Shown here one piece after another: positions 1 to 7,042 of a stretch of 64,000 bases of DNA (positions are counted from its first letter, which is position 1; each line of letters begins with the position of its first letter). The notes beneath the pieces were generated by a model, which searched no databases, was not told where the DNA came from, and saw nothing but the letters and a program-made list of their open reading frames with translations. Source of the DNA: Brachybacterium sp042666875 (GTDB lineage: Bacteria; Actinomycetota; Actinomycetes; Actinomycetales; Dermabacteraceae). The position numbers were made by a program, and so were the translations under genes. The stretch lies in NCBI RefSeq assembly GCF_042666875.1, contig NZ_JBHTCX010000003.1, positions 62,001 to 126,000 of the forward strand. The letters run 5' to 3'.

Positions 1-84
1 CTGGAGGCGGAGATCGCCGCCGACCACGGCGAGCACGACTTCTCGACGATGCTGCTGCCGAGGGCCGAGCCCACCGGGCAGTGA
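1..84 (+). CDS. 3' end of an unidentified protein-coding gene
   Basis: An open frame runs from the first base of the window to a TGA at 82-84 and gives 27 residues, ending in PRAEPTGQ. Codon use (G/C in nearly every third position) matches the real genes around it, so it is probably the C-terminus of a gene that begins upstream of the window. No motif can be recognised in so short a tail. It converges with the minus-strand kinase gene at 103-627. Confidence 0.55.
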   Translation: MEAEIAADHGEHDFSTMLLPRAEPTGQ

Positions 85-102
85 CGGCTTCGGGCCGCCG
101 GC

Positions 103-627
103 TCAGAGACCGACGGCGCTCAGCACCGCCCGCGCTGTCTGCTCGGGAGTCGCGGCGACGGGAACGGAGACGTCCTCCACGTGGGCGGCGTCGAGGATCT
201 CGGTGAGCTCGTCGAAACGCTCCAGATGCCAGTCCAGGCCGTCCGGGTCGAGCTCGTGGCGCCGGTGCAGCCGGGCACGGACCAGGTCACGCGGCGCCTG
301 CAGCCGCACCACCGTCAACGGGCACCCCATCGCGTCCTCGTAGTGCGTCCGGTCCGCGTGACGCTCGAGCACGCCGGCGGCGACCAGCACTCGCGCCCCG
401 GCGTCCCGGTAGTTCACGGAGACGGCGCGCAGGTTCGCCAGCTCGAGCCGGCCGTGGAAGCGGTCGCCGTCGGGAGCGGGCCAGCAGCGCCGCAGCCCGT
501 CCAGGTCGATTCCCGCCCCGGGCACGCCGCGGCGGGCGAGTTCGCTGCCGACGGCGTCGGTCACCGTGGTCTTGCCGACGCCGACGGCACCGGTGATCAG
601 CAGGGCGCGCGCCGAGGGAGAGCCCAT
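103..627 (-). CDS. P-loop ATPase/kinase-like protein
   Basis: A 174-residue protein with a Walker A motif (GAVGVGKTT, about residues 13-21) close to its N-terminus, followed by an alpha/beta fold with an Arg-rich lid-like stretch (ARLHRRHELD) near residue 118. This is the layout of small nucleoside, shikimate or adenylylsulfate kinase-like proteins. The substrate cannot be read from the sequence. Its ATG lies one base after the stop of the small membrane protein gene (629-949), so it is the last gene of a minus-strand operon that begins with the SPFH gene. Length is complete for a single-domain P-loop kinase. Confidence 0.75.
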   Translation of the reverse strand: MGSPSARALLITGAVGVGKTTVTDAVGSELARRGVPGAGIDLDGLRRCWPAPDGDRFHGRLELANLRAVSVNYRDAGARVLVAAGVLERHADRTHYEDAMGCPLTVVRLQAPRDLVRARLHRRHELDPDGLDWHLERFDELTEILDAAHVEDVSVPVAATPEQTARAVLSAVGL

Positions 628-628
628 C

Positions 629-949
629 TCAGTCCACCGTGATCCGGCGGACCCTCTTGAGGTGGTCGGTGGAGTTGTTCCCGCTCATGGTGCGGGACTT
701 CTGGCGGTTGTTGGTGCCGACCTTCGCGTCGCGCTGCTTGAGGTTGCCGACGGAGACCTCGGTCTCCTTCTCGAAGTGGTGGCGCTTGTCGGTGTTGCGG
801 TAGTAGCGGTAGATGCCGCCGTAGACCGCGGCGAACACGGCCGGCCCCGCCAGGAACGGGAAGGACAGGCCGATGACCCGGGAGTCCCCGTCGGCCAGCA
901 GCATCGTGGTCGCCGGATCCCCGGCCAGCTCAGCGAGCAGTGGCAGCAT
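629..949 (-). CDS. Small single-span membrane protein of the SPFH/zinc-ribbon operon
   Basis: A protein of about 106 residues. I place the start at the ATG of MLPLLAEL because AAAGGAG lies about eight bases upstream of it; a longer frame back to 970 has no such site. One hydrophobic segment (about residues 24-45, VIGLSFPFLAGPAVFAAVYG) is followed by a basic, Asn-rich cytoplasmic tail ending RVRRITVD. No known family is recognised. It sits between the zinc-ribbon protein (36 bases upstream) and the P-loop protein (one base downstream) in what looks like one transcript, so it is probably a small partner of the SPFH/zinc-ribbon pair. Confidence 0.7.
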   Translation of the reverse strand: MLPLLAELAGDPATTMLLADGDSRVIGLSFPFLAGPAVFAAVYGGIYRYYRNTDKRHHFEKETEVSVGNLKQRDAKVGTNNRQKSRTMSGNNSTDHLKRVRRITVD

Positions 950-985
950 CGTCTCGGCTCCTTTCCTCATCCATTCTCGACACCC

Positions 986-2407
986 TCATCCTGCGAAGAA
1001 CCAGCCGAAGCCGACGACGGCGCCGACCGCCGCGGCGACGCTGCCGGCCAGGCACGCGACCGCGAAGATCTTCGGATGCGAGACCGGCACCGACCCCATG
1101 GTGTTGCCGTTGCGCGCATTGACGGCGATGTAGTGGGTCAGCGAGTTCTCGCCCTTGGCGGAGTCCGCGTAGCTGTACAGCCACACCGGCACGTACACCG
1201 CCACCCAGCGGGTCCCGTGCACGGCGACGCCCTCCTGCTCCCAGCGCACGCCGCGGTCGTACCGGCCGATGGTCGGCAGCGCCTTCGCCCGCGCGATGGC
1301 CAGGAACTTGTCCTCCACCGCGTCATCGACGTCCTGCACGTCGAGGTCGCGGCGCTCGGAGGTGAACCCCTTGAGGTAGTTCGAGTTGTAGGCGACCGCG
1401 TTCTCCGTGTCGTACGGCTGGACGGCGTTGAGGATGTTGTTGGTCGCCTGGGAGTTGTCGCGAGCGTTGAAGCGCTGGGCGGATTCCACCGTCAGGTCGT
1501 CCACGAGCAAGTCGAAGGCACGCTGGACGTTGTAGACGTCGGCGTCGTAGTAGGTCTCGGTGACGTAGTTGTCCTTGCCGACCCGGCGGCGCACCGTGTA
1601 CTGGCGCGTCGTGACCTCGCCGGTGCCGCCGAGGACGGCGTGCATGTTCCCGTCGACGACCATGTACGGGATGTACACGCCCATCACGTTGTCGGGCACG
1701 AACTCCTGCTTGAAGCGGCCGTGCGCGAAGGCCTTGCGCTTGCCGGCGAACTCGTCGATCCGCTCGATGGCCTGCTCGCGGGTGAGCTCGAAGGGCAGCA
1801 CCGCGTCGGGGACCGCGCCGTTGGGGATCTGGGTGTTGACGGACAGAGTCTGACGGCACCAGTGGCAGCGGGCCTGCAGCTCCTGGTCGACGTTGATGAC
1901 GACTTCCGCGCCGCAGCCCTGGCATTTCAGGGTGACCACAGAGACGTCCTCACGGATGTCCGCCGTGCCCGAGGCCATGGTGTGGCCCTGCAGCTCCGCG
2001 ATCGAGGAATCCAGGCCAAAGGCCTGCTCGGCGTTGTCCTCGTTCCACTGATGGCGGCAGTACGCGCAGACCAGCGCCTTGGCGCTCAGTGAATACTTGA
2101 TGTCCGTGCTGCCGCAGCGGGGGCACTTGCTCAGTCCGTCGCTGCGGCCCGAGCTGGTGTCGATGATCCGGTGTGCGGCGTGCTGGCGCGCGGCCTCCGT
2201 CGCTCCGGCGATCTGATCGTCACCGAGCATCTGCGCAGGGGACTTCCCCTGCTGCGGCGGCCCGGACTGCTGGGGGGAGCCGGACTGGTGCGGCGGCCCG
2301 GCCTGCTGCGGCGGCCCCTGCACGGCCGGCTCCCGCCCGCTCTCGGCGGGTGGCCGGGCGGGCTGGTCCGGGCGCGCCCACTCCGGGTGCTCGGGAGGTA
2401 CGGACAT
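986..2407 (-). CDS. TFIIB-type double zinc-ribbon membrane protein (YdjG-like)
   Basis: A 473-residue protein. It has a Pro/Gln-rich low-complexity N-terminus (to about residue 60), a first zinc ribbon (CPRCG...CAYC, about residues 95-120), a second ribbon (CQGCG...CHWC, about 161-185), a long alpha/beta region, and one C-terminal membrane segment (AVACLAGSVAAAVGAVVGF). The order ribbon-ribbon-soluble domain-terminal anchor resembles Bacillus YdjG, which partners an SPFH protein in a PspA membrane-stress module. The neighbouring upstream gene is indeed an SPFH/SHOCT protein, whose stop is one base before this ATG. Function in envelope homeostasis is inference from that pairing. Confidence 0.8.
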   Translation of the reverse strand: MSVPPEHPEWARPDQPARPPAESGREPAVQGPPQQAGPPHQSGSPQQSGPPQQGKSPAQMLGDDQIAGATEAARQHAAHRIIDTSSGRSDGLSKCPRCGSTDIKYSLSAKALVCAYCRHQWNEDNAEQAFGLDSSIAELQGHTMASGTADIREDVSVVTLKCQGCGAEVVINVDQELQARCHWCRQTLSVNTQIPNGAVPDAVLPFELTREQAIERIDEFAGKRKAFAHGRFKQEFVPDNVMGVYIPYMVVDGNMHAVLGGTGEVTTRQYTVRRRVGKDNYVTETYYDADVYNVQRAFDLLVDDLTVESAQRFNARDNSQATNNILNAVQPYDTENAVAYNSNYLKGFTSERRDLDVQDVDDAVEDKFLAIARAKALPTIGRYDRGVRWEQEGVAVHGTRWVAVYVPVWLYSYADSAKGENSLTHYIAVNARNGNTMGSVPVSHPKIFAVACLAGSVAAAVGAVVGFGWFFAG

Positions 2408-2408
2408 C

Positions 2409-3653
2409 TCAGAGACCGAGGGCGGCCTTCTTCGCCGCGTCGTAGTCCTCCTGAGTGATCAGGCCCTGATCCAGCATCTCCTTGTACTGGGCGAGCTTGG
2501 CCACCGGATCCTCCTGCTGCGGCGCTGCCTGCTGGCCGCCCTGAGGCGCCTGCTGGCCGCCCTGCTGCGGGGCGCCGCCCTGGGGCGCACCCTGCGCCGG
2601 GCCGCCCTGCTGCCCGGGCGGCGCCCAGGGCTGTGCCGGGTTCACCAGGCCGCCGGTGGCTCCCATGCCGGCACCGAACATGGCCAGCCCGGCGCCGCCG
2701 CCGTTCTCGCCGGCGTTCTCCACGCCGCGGGCCACGGACTGATTGAGGAAGGACTGCGAGCGGGCACCGGAGAGGGCGTCGGCCTTCTGCACGTCGGTGA
2801 GCAGCTCACGGGTGCGCTGGTCGTACTCGATCGAGGCGATGGCGGTCTTGACGATGGCCAGGCCGCGGTCCGTGGACCAGCGGTAACCCTCCTCGACGGC
2901 GGCGGAGAGGGACTGGGCGAAGCCCACCGAGTCACCCTGGATGCGGGAGATGCGGTTGCCCTTGTCCGGATCGTTCGTGTAGCGCGAGAACGCCTGGGCG
3001 AGGGAGCCGACGACCTCGCGGAACAGCTGGTTGCCGGCGGCGTTGTCCGGATCGGAGAAGTCGAAGACGGGGGCGTTCGGGCCGATGAAGGTGGCAGGCA
3101 CGAAGTTGTGCACGAACAGCAGCGGGTCGATGATCCGCATCGTGTAAGAGCCGCGCGCGACAGCGCCCACCTGGGCGTTGAGGTAGGCGTCGTCCCAGTA
3201 GATCTCCGACTGGGTGCCGAACTTGTTGTCCGGGATCTCCTTGAGGCTGACGTAGAAGCCGAGCTGCTGCGAAGTGGGCCGGCCGCCGAACTTGAAGCGC
3301 TCCCAGGACATGCCGACGGTGGAGGCGAGGATGCCGTCGTCGGCGAACACGGACCGCGAGTCCGGGGACTGATCATTGAACTCGTAGCCGCCGGCCTCGG
3401 TGATCAGGCCCGTGGCCCGCCCGTCGACCACGGTGATCAGACCGTAGCCCTGGGGCACGAGGATCCGTGAGCCATTGGTGATGACGTTCTCCGAGCCGCG
3501 GACGTTGGAGCCGCGACCGGCATTGGTGCCGCGCGGCACGGCCGGGAACAGCGCCGCGGTCTGCGGCAGCCCGTTCGGGACGGTGAGGAAGTCCTGCCAT
3601 TGGTCGGCGAACATCCCGCCGATCGCGCCTTTGAATGCCTGGATGAATCCCAT
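2409..3653 (-). CDS. SPFH-domain protein with C-terminal SHOCT motif (YdjI-like)
   Basis: A 414-residue protein of the YdjI branch of SPFH (stomatin/prohibitin-like) proteins. The N-terminus (GFIQAFKGAIGG) is an amphipathic stretch rather than a signal peptide. The SPFH body covers about residues 30-300. A Gly/Pro/Gln-rich linker follows (about 325-380), then a SHOCT-type end (KLAQYKEMLDQGLITQEDYD) close to the C-terminus. Such proteins form membrane-associated scaffolds. The start is supported by GAAGGAG five to six bases upstream. It is the first gene of a four-gene minus-strand operon and is divergent from the transporter gene at 3749. Confidence 0.85.
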   Translation of the reverse strand: MGFIQAFKGAIGGMFADQWQDFLTVPNGLPQTAALFPAVPRGTNAGRGSNVRGSENVITNGSRILVPQGYGLITVVDGRATGLITEAGGYEFNDQSPDSRSVFADDGILASTVGMSWERFKFGGRPTSQQLGFYVSLKEIPDNKFGTQSEIYWDDAYLNAQVGAVARGSYTMRIIDPLLFVHNFVPATFIGPNAPVFDFSDPDNAAGNQLFREVVGSLAQAFSRYTNDPDKGNRISRIQGDSVGFAQSLSAAVEEGYRWSTDRGLAIVKTAIASIEYDQRTRELLTDVQKADALSGARSQSFLNQSVARGVENAGENGGGAGLAMFGAGMGATGGLVNPAQPWAPPGQQGGPAQGAPQGGAPQQGGQQAPQGGQQAAPQQEDPVAKLAQYKEMLDQGLITQEDYDAAKKAALGL

Positions 3654-3748
3654 GTGAGCTCCTTCGTCGCCCCCGGACGTGTGACGGGAGACATGCTATC
3701 CCGTGCCCCCGAACGCCCCCTGAGCCGCTCGCACTACCGTAGCGACCC

Positions 3749-4750
3749 ATGGACGGGAGCCGAGGTGTCGAGCCCCGCGAGCGGAACGCGCGCGGTGCGA
3801 CGAGCACGCTCGCGGCCTGGGCCGGCCGTCTCGAGCGTCGCCAGGTGCCGATCTATCTCGCGGCGATCGCGGTCGGCGCCGTCCTCGGCGCCCTGCTGCC
3901 CCGCGCCGCTGGAGCGATGGAGACCGCGGTCGAGCCGTCCATCGCGGCCCTGCTGCTGGTCACTTTCCTCGGGGTGCCGCTGACACGCTTCCGGGTCTCT
4001 GTGGCCGACGGCCGCTTCCTCGCGGCGCTCCTGGTCCTGAACTTCGTCGTCGTCCCCGTGGTGGTCTGGGCGATCACGCGTCCGCTGGCCGCCTCCCCGG
4101 CTCTGCTGATCGGTGCTCTGCTGGTGCTGCTGGCCCCGTGCATCGACTACGTCATCGTCTTCACCGCCCTGGCCGGCGGCGACCGGGAGCGTCTGCTCGC
4201 CGCGACTCCGGTGCTGATGCTCGCCCAGATGCTCGCGCTGCCGGTGCTGGTGCCGCTGCTCGGCGGCGGCGCGAGCGGTGTCGCGGATCTGATCGACGTC
4301 GGCCCGTTCATACGCGCTCTCGTCCTGCTGATCCTGCTGCCGCTGGCAGCCGCGATGCTGATCCAGCGCGTCGCACCGCGCTGGGATCTCTCGGCGACGA
4401 TGGTGCCGCTGATGGTGCTGGTCCTCGTCACGGCGGTCGGCTCCCAGGTCCCCTTGATCCGCACCGGTGGGGTGCAGCTGCTGGCGCTGGTGCCCGTCTA
4501 TGCGGCCTTCCTCGTCCTCGCCACGGCAGCGGGCCTGCTCCTCTCGCGCGTGGCCCGCCTCGAGGTGCGCGCGGCGCGGGCGCTCACCTTCTCCGGTGCC
4601 ACTCGCAATTCGCTGGTGGTCCTCCCGCTGGCCCTGGCGATGCCTGCGCAGCTGGCGCTGGTCCCGGCGGCGGTGGTCACGCAGACGGTCGTGGAGCTCG
4701 TGGGCATGGTGGTGCTGGTGCGGGTGCTGCCGCGACTGCTGAAGGGGTGA
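3749..4750 (+). CDS. ACR3/SBF-type arsenite-resistance-like transporter
   Basis: A 333-residue integral membrane protein with about ten hydrophobic segments. It matches the bile acid:sodium symporter/arsenical resistance superfamily: LLAPCIDYVIVFTALAGGD (about residues 126-144) is the ACR3-like cysteine-containing signature, and FSGATRNSLVVLPLALA (about 284-300) is the second conserved re-entrant region. It probably exports a small anion or arsenite, but the substrate is not proven and no arsenate reductase lies beside it. A possible -10 element TACCGT (3735-3740) ends eight bases before the ATG, and no Shine-Dalgarno sequence is visible, so translation may be leaderless. Confidence 0.75.
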   Translation: MDGSRGVEPRERNARGATSTLAAWAGRLERRQVPIYLAAIAVGAVLGALLPRAAGAMETAVEPSIAALLLVTFLGVPLTRFRVSVADGRFLAALLVLNFVVVPVVVWAITRPLAASPALLIGALLVLLAPCIDYVIVFTALAGGDRERLLAATPVLMLAQMLALPVLVPLLGGGASGVADLIDVGPFIRALVLLILLPLAAAMLIQRVAPRWDLSATMVPLMVLVLVTAVGSQVPLIRTGGVQLLALVPVYAAFLVLATAAGLLLSRVARLEVRAARALTFSGATRNSLVVLPLALAMPAQLALVPAAVVTQTVVELVGMVVLVRVLPRLLKG

Positions 4751-4775
4751 GTCGGCTCGCGATGGGAGCTTCTGT

Positions 4776-4842
4776 CCCGTCGAGACCCTCTCAGTGGTCG
4801 CTATGACCCTCGGTCAGCGACAACTCAGGCGGTCTCGACGGG
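4776..4842. terminator. Long near-perfect inverted repeat between convergent genes
   Basis: Two 27-base arms (4776-4802 and 4816-4842) pair with four mismatches around a 13-base loop; the outer 12 bases (CCCGTCGAGACC and complement) are perfect. The right arm forms the last codons of the methyltransferase gene on the minus strand. The position between two convergent genes suggests a bidirectional terminator. Its inner arm AGTGGTCGCT recurs in the hairpin at 45719-45775. Confidence 0.6.
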
Positions 4843-5658
4843 GACGACGGCGGACACGAGCACGGCGGAGACGGGGAAGGCGAGCGTGGCGCAGGAGATG
4901 CCTGGTGCGTCGGCCACGCCACCTCCGCCATCCGTGGCGTACGCGCTCCACAGCTCCCGCGCTCGCCGCTCGATGGCGGCGCGGACCTCTGGCTTCTGGG
5001 CGCGGTGAGTTTGGCCAGGGGTGGCGACGCCTCCCGCGATCCCGGCCATGAGGTCGTCGGCGGTGATGTGCCAGGTCCAGGTGATCTCCTCGGCGCTCTC
5101 GACGCGCAGCCCGGCACCACGCGCCAGGTCTGCCAGGCCGTGCGGCGTGCGCGGGAAGTCGAGCTCCGGAGGAAGGCGCGTGCTCGCGACGGGCACGGCA
5201 CCCGCGTTCCGGGCGGCCTGCCCATACGCCGCGAGATGGGGCCCGGGCTCGGCCGGCCAGATGGTCATGGCGAGCCGTCCTCCGGGTGTCGCGACCCGCG
5301 CGAGCTCCGCGATGGTGGCTCGGGGCTCCGGTACGTGGTTGACGACGAAGTTGGCGGTGACCGCGTCGAATACCGCGTCCGGCAACGGCAGTCCCGGGGC
5401 CCCGGCCCCCACGACGCTCACGCCCGCGCCGTCGGCCTCGACCGTCCGACGGGTCAGCGCCACCATGTCGGGCTCCGGGTCCGCCGCGACCACCCGCCGC
5501 CCGGCCCGGGCCGCGGCGAGCGCGAGATCACCGGTCCCGCAGCCGACGTCGAGATGCGAGACGGCCGGTGCCGTGGCCTCCAGCAGAGCGGGCACGGCGC
5601 CCCTGCAGAGGGTCGCGAACGACCACCGGTACGCCTCTGCCACGCCGTCCCATGCCAT
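4825..5658 (-). CDS. Class I SAM-dependent methyltransferase
   Basis: A 277-residue protein starting MAWDGVAEAY; a purine-rich Shine-Dalgarno region (GGAGGAGAAG) precedes this ATG, so I prefer it to an upstream ATG at 5703. The Rossmann fold is clear: motif I HLDVGCGTGDLALA (about residues 36-49) binds the SAM methionine moiety, the acidic end of strand 2 is VVAADPEPDMVAL, and the post-motif regions DAVTANFVVNHVPEP and GGRLAMTIWPAEPG follow. The substrate is unknown. It is divergent from the ArsR/SRPBCC pair and convergent with the transporter gene. Confidence 0.85.
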   Translation of the reverse strand: MAWDGVAEAYRWSFATLCRGAVPALLEATAPAVSHLDVGCGTGDLALAAARAGRRVVAADPEPDMVALTRRTVEADGAGVSVVGAGAPGLPLPDAVFDAVTANFVVNHVPEPRATIAELARVATPGGRLAMTIWPAEPGPHLAAYGQAARNAGAVPVASTRLPPELDFPRTPHGLADLARGAGLRVESAEEITWTWHITADDLMAGIAGGVATPGQTHRAQKPEVRAAIERRARELWSAYATDGGGGVADAPGISCATLAFPVSAVLVSAVVPVETA

Positions 5659-5713
5659 GGCTCCATCTTCTCCTCCCCTCTCCCGACCTCTGGCATATTT
5701 CACCGCTCGTCAA

Positions 5714-5719
5714 TATCAT
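5714..5719 (+). promoter_or_regulatory. Candidate -10 element of a leaderless ArsR gene
   Basis: TATCAT ends exactly six bases before the ATG at 5726, placing transcription start at or next to the start codon. There is no Shine-Dalgarno sequence. The surrounding CAATATCATTG is nearly palindromic and could be an operator for the regulator itself. Confidence 0.5.
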
Positions 5720-5725
5720 TGCGTC

Positions 5726-6097
5726 ATGACGTCCTTCGGCCTGCTCGCCGATCCCGTCCGCCGTCGGATCGTCGAGATCCTCAGCGACGGTGAACGATCG
5801 GCGGGCGAGATCGGGGAAATCATCTCGGCGGAGTTCGACATCGGCCAGCCGGCAGTCTCCAATCAGCTGAGGGTGCTGCGCGAGGCCGACGCCGTACAGG
5901 TCGCCGCTGCCGGATCCCGCCGCCTCTACACGCTCTCGCCGGACGCCTTCGACGACATCGTCGCCTGGGTCGACCGCTATTCACGGCTCTGGTCCCGACG
6001 CCTGGATGCGCTCGAGACCGAGCTTGCCCGCGCGAAGCACCACAGCCTCCGCGACTCACAGGAGACCCCGTGCACCGATCGACGTCCCGCGCTCTGA
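5726..6097 (+). CDS. ArsR-family winged-helix transcriptional regulator
   Basis: A 123-residue protein beginning MTSFGLLADPVRRRIVEILS, the typical first helix of ArsR/SmtB proteins. The recognition helix region is GQPAVSNQLRVLREADAVQV (about residues 39-58), followed by a wing (AAGSRRLYTLSP). No CXC metal site is visible, so it is probably not a metal sensor. ArsR proteins of this type are commonly paired with AHSA1/SRPBCC proteins, and the next gene is one, overlapping by 28 bases. A longer in-frame upstream extension has no ribosome site; the start is fixed by the homology and by the -10 six bases upstream. Confidence 0.9.
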   Translation: MTSFGLLADPVRRRIVEILSDGERSAGEIGEIISAEFDIGQPAVSNQLRVLREADAVQVAAAGSRRLYTLSPDAFDDIVAWVDRYSRLWSRRLDALETELARAKHHSLRDSQETPCTDRRPAL

Positions 6098-6996
6098 CCG
6101 GCACCCGCGATCGCCCGCAGCTGACCTTCAGACGCAGGTATCGGACCAGCGCCGAGAACCTGCGCGGCGCTCTCTCGACCCCCGAACGCCTCGCCCGCTG
6201 GTTCGGCCGCATCGAGGGCGAACCGTCCGGAGTCGGGGACTCCTTCACGGCCGATCTCTCCGGCGACGGATCCGACCCTGCCGGCGGCAAGGTCCTCGCC
6301 TGCGAACGCGATCTGGTGCGCGTGAGCTGGAGGTGGCAGGGGGAACCCGAGAGCGTGATCACCGCGCAGATCATCCGCCTCGCGGAGAACGACACCGAAC
6401 TGCGCGTCGACCACGCTCTGCGCGAGTCGGAGCACGTGGCCGGATACGGCGGCGGATGGGAGCAGATGCTGGAGTCGCTGTCCCGTTCGGTCGCAGCGTC
6501 GACGGCAGATGCACCCGCCGACGAGGTGATCGAGCGCGAGGCGATTCAGCGGTGGGAACTGCTGCGTGCCGCACCGCTGGAGTTCCGGGAGCGAGTGCCG
6601 GCACCTGTCCATCGAGTCTGGGAGGCGTTCGCCTCGGCGCACGAGATGCGCACGTGGTTGCGACGACGATGCCCCGACCTGCACGTCGAGGCCGACGTCC
6701 GCCGTGGGGGCGGCTACCGCATCACCGCCCCGTCGGCCGGGTTCGCCCTGGAGGGCACCTATCTCGAGGTGGAGGCGCCCGAGCGCCTCGCCTTCTCGTG
6801 GACCCGGGCGGGGCACGGGGGCGAGAGCAGTGACGAGGCCGTGGACCTGCGTCTGGAGCCCGCCGGGCCGAACGCGACGCTGCTCAGCATCCGCCACTGC
6901 GGCCCCTGGACCGGCGATGAACCGGCCGGAGATCGCCGGCGGCACTGGGCAACCGCCCTCGACGGCCTCGCGGAGAAGCTGTCCTCGCCGGCGTGA
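6070..6996 (+). CDS. Tandem SRPBCC (AHSA1-like) domain protein
   Basis: A 308-residue protein with two START/AHSA1-like domains: the first about residues 15-145 (containing STPERLARWFGRIEGEPSGVG), the second about 185-305 (ERVPAPVHRVWEAFASAHEM ... GGGYRITAPSAGF). Each repeats the pattern of an N-terminal strand, a helix ending in a Trp motif and a sheet around a hydrophobic ligand pocket. The start is a GTG preceded by CAGGAGA, inside the end of the ArsR gene, so the two are translationally coupled. The ligand is unknown; co-regulation with ArsR suggests an inducible stress or detoxification role. Confidence 0.85.
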   Translation: MHRSTSRALTGTRDRPQLTFRRRYRTSAENLRGALSTPERLARWFGRIEGEPSGVGDSFTADLSGDGSDPAGGKVLACERDLVRVSWRWQGEPESVITAQIIRLAENDTELRVDHALRESEHVAGYGGGWEQMLESLSRSVAASTADAPADEVIEREAIQRWELLRAAPLEFRERVPAPVHRVWEAFASAHEMRTWLRRRCPDLHVEADVRRGGGYRITAPSAGFALEGTYLEVEAPERLAFSWTRAGHGGESSDEAVDLRLEPAGPNATLLSIRHCGPWTGDEPAGDRRRHWATALDGLAEKLSSPA

Positions 6997-7042
6997 GACC
7001 GGTCTGAAATCTCGCCCCGCGAGGCCGAATCCGTCTCTCGGC

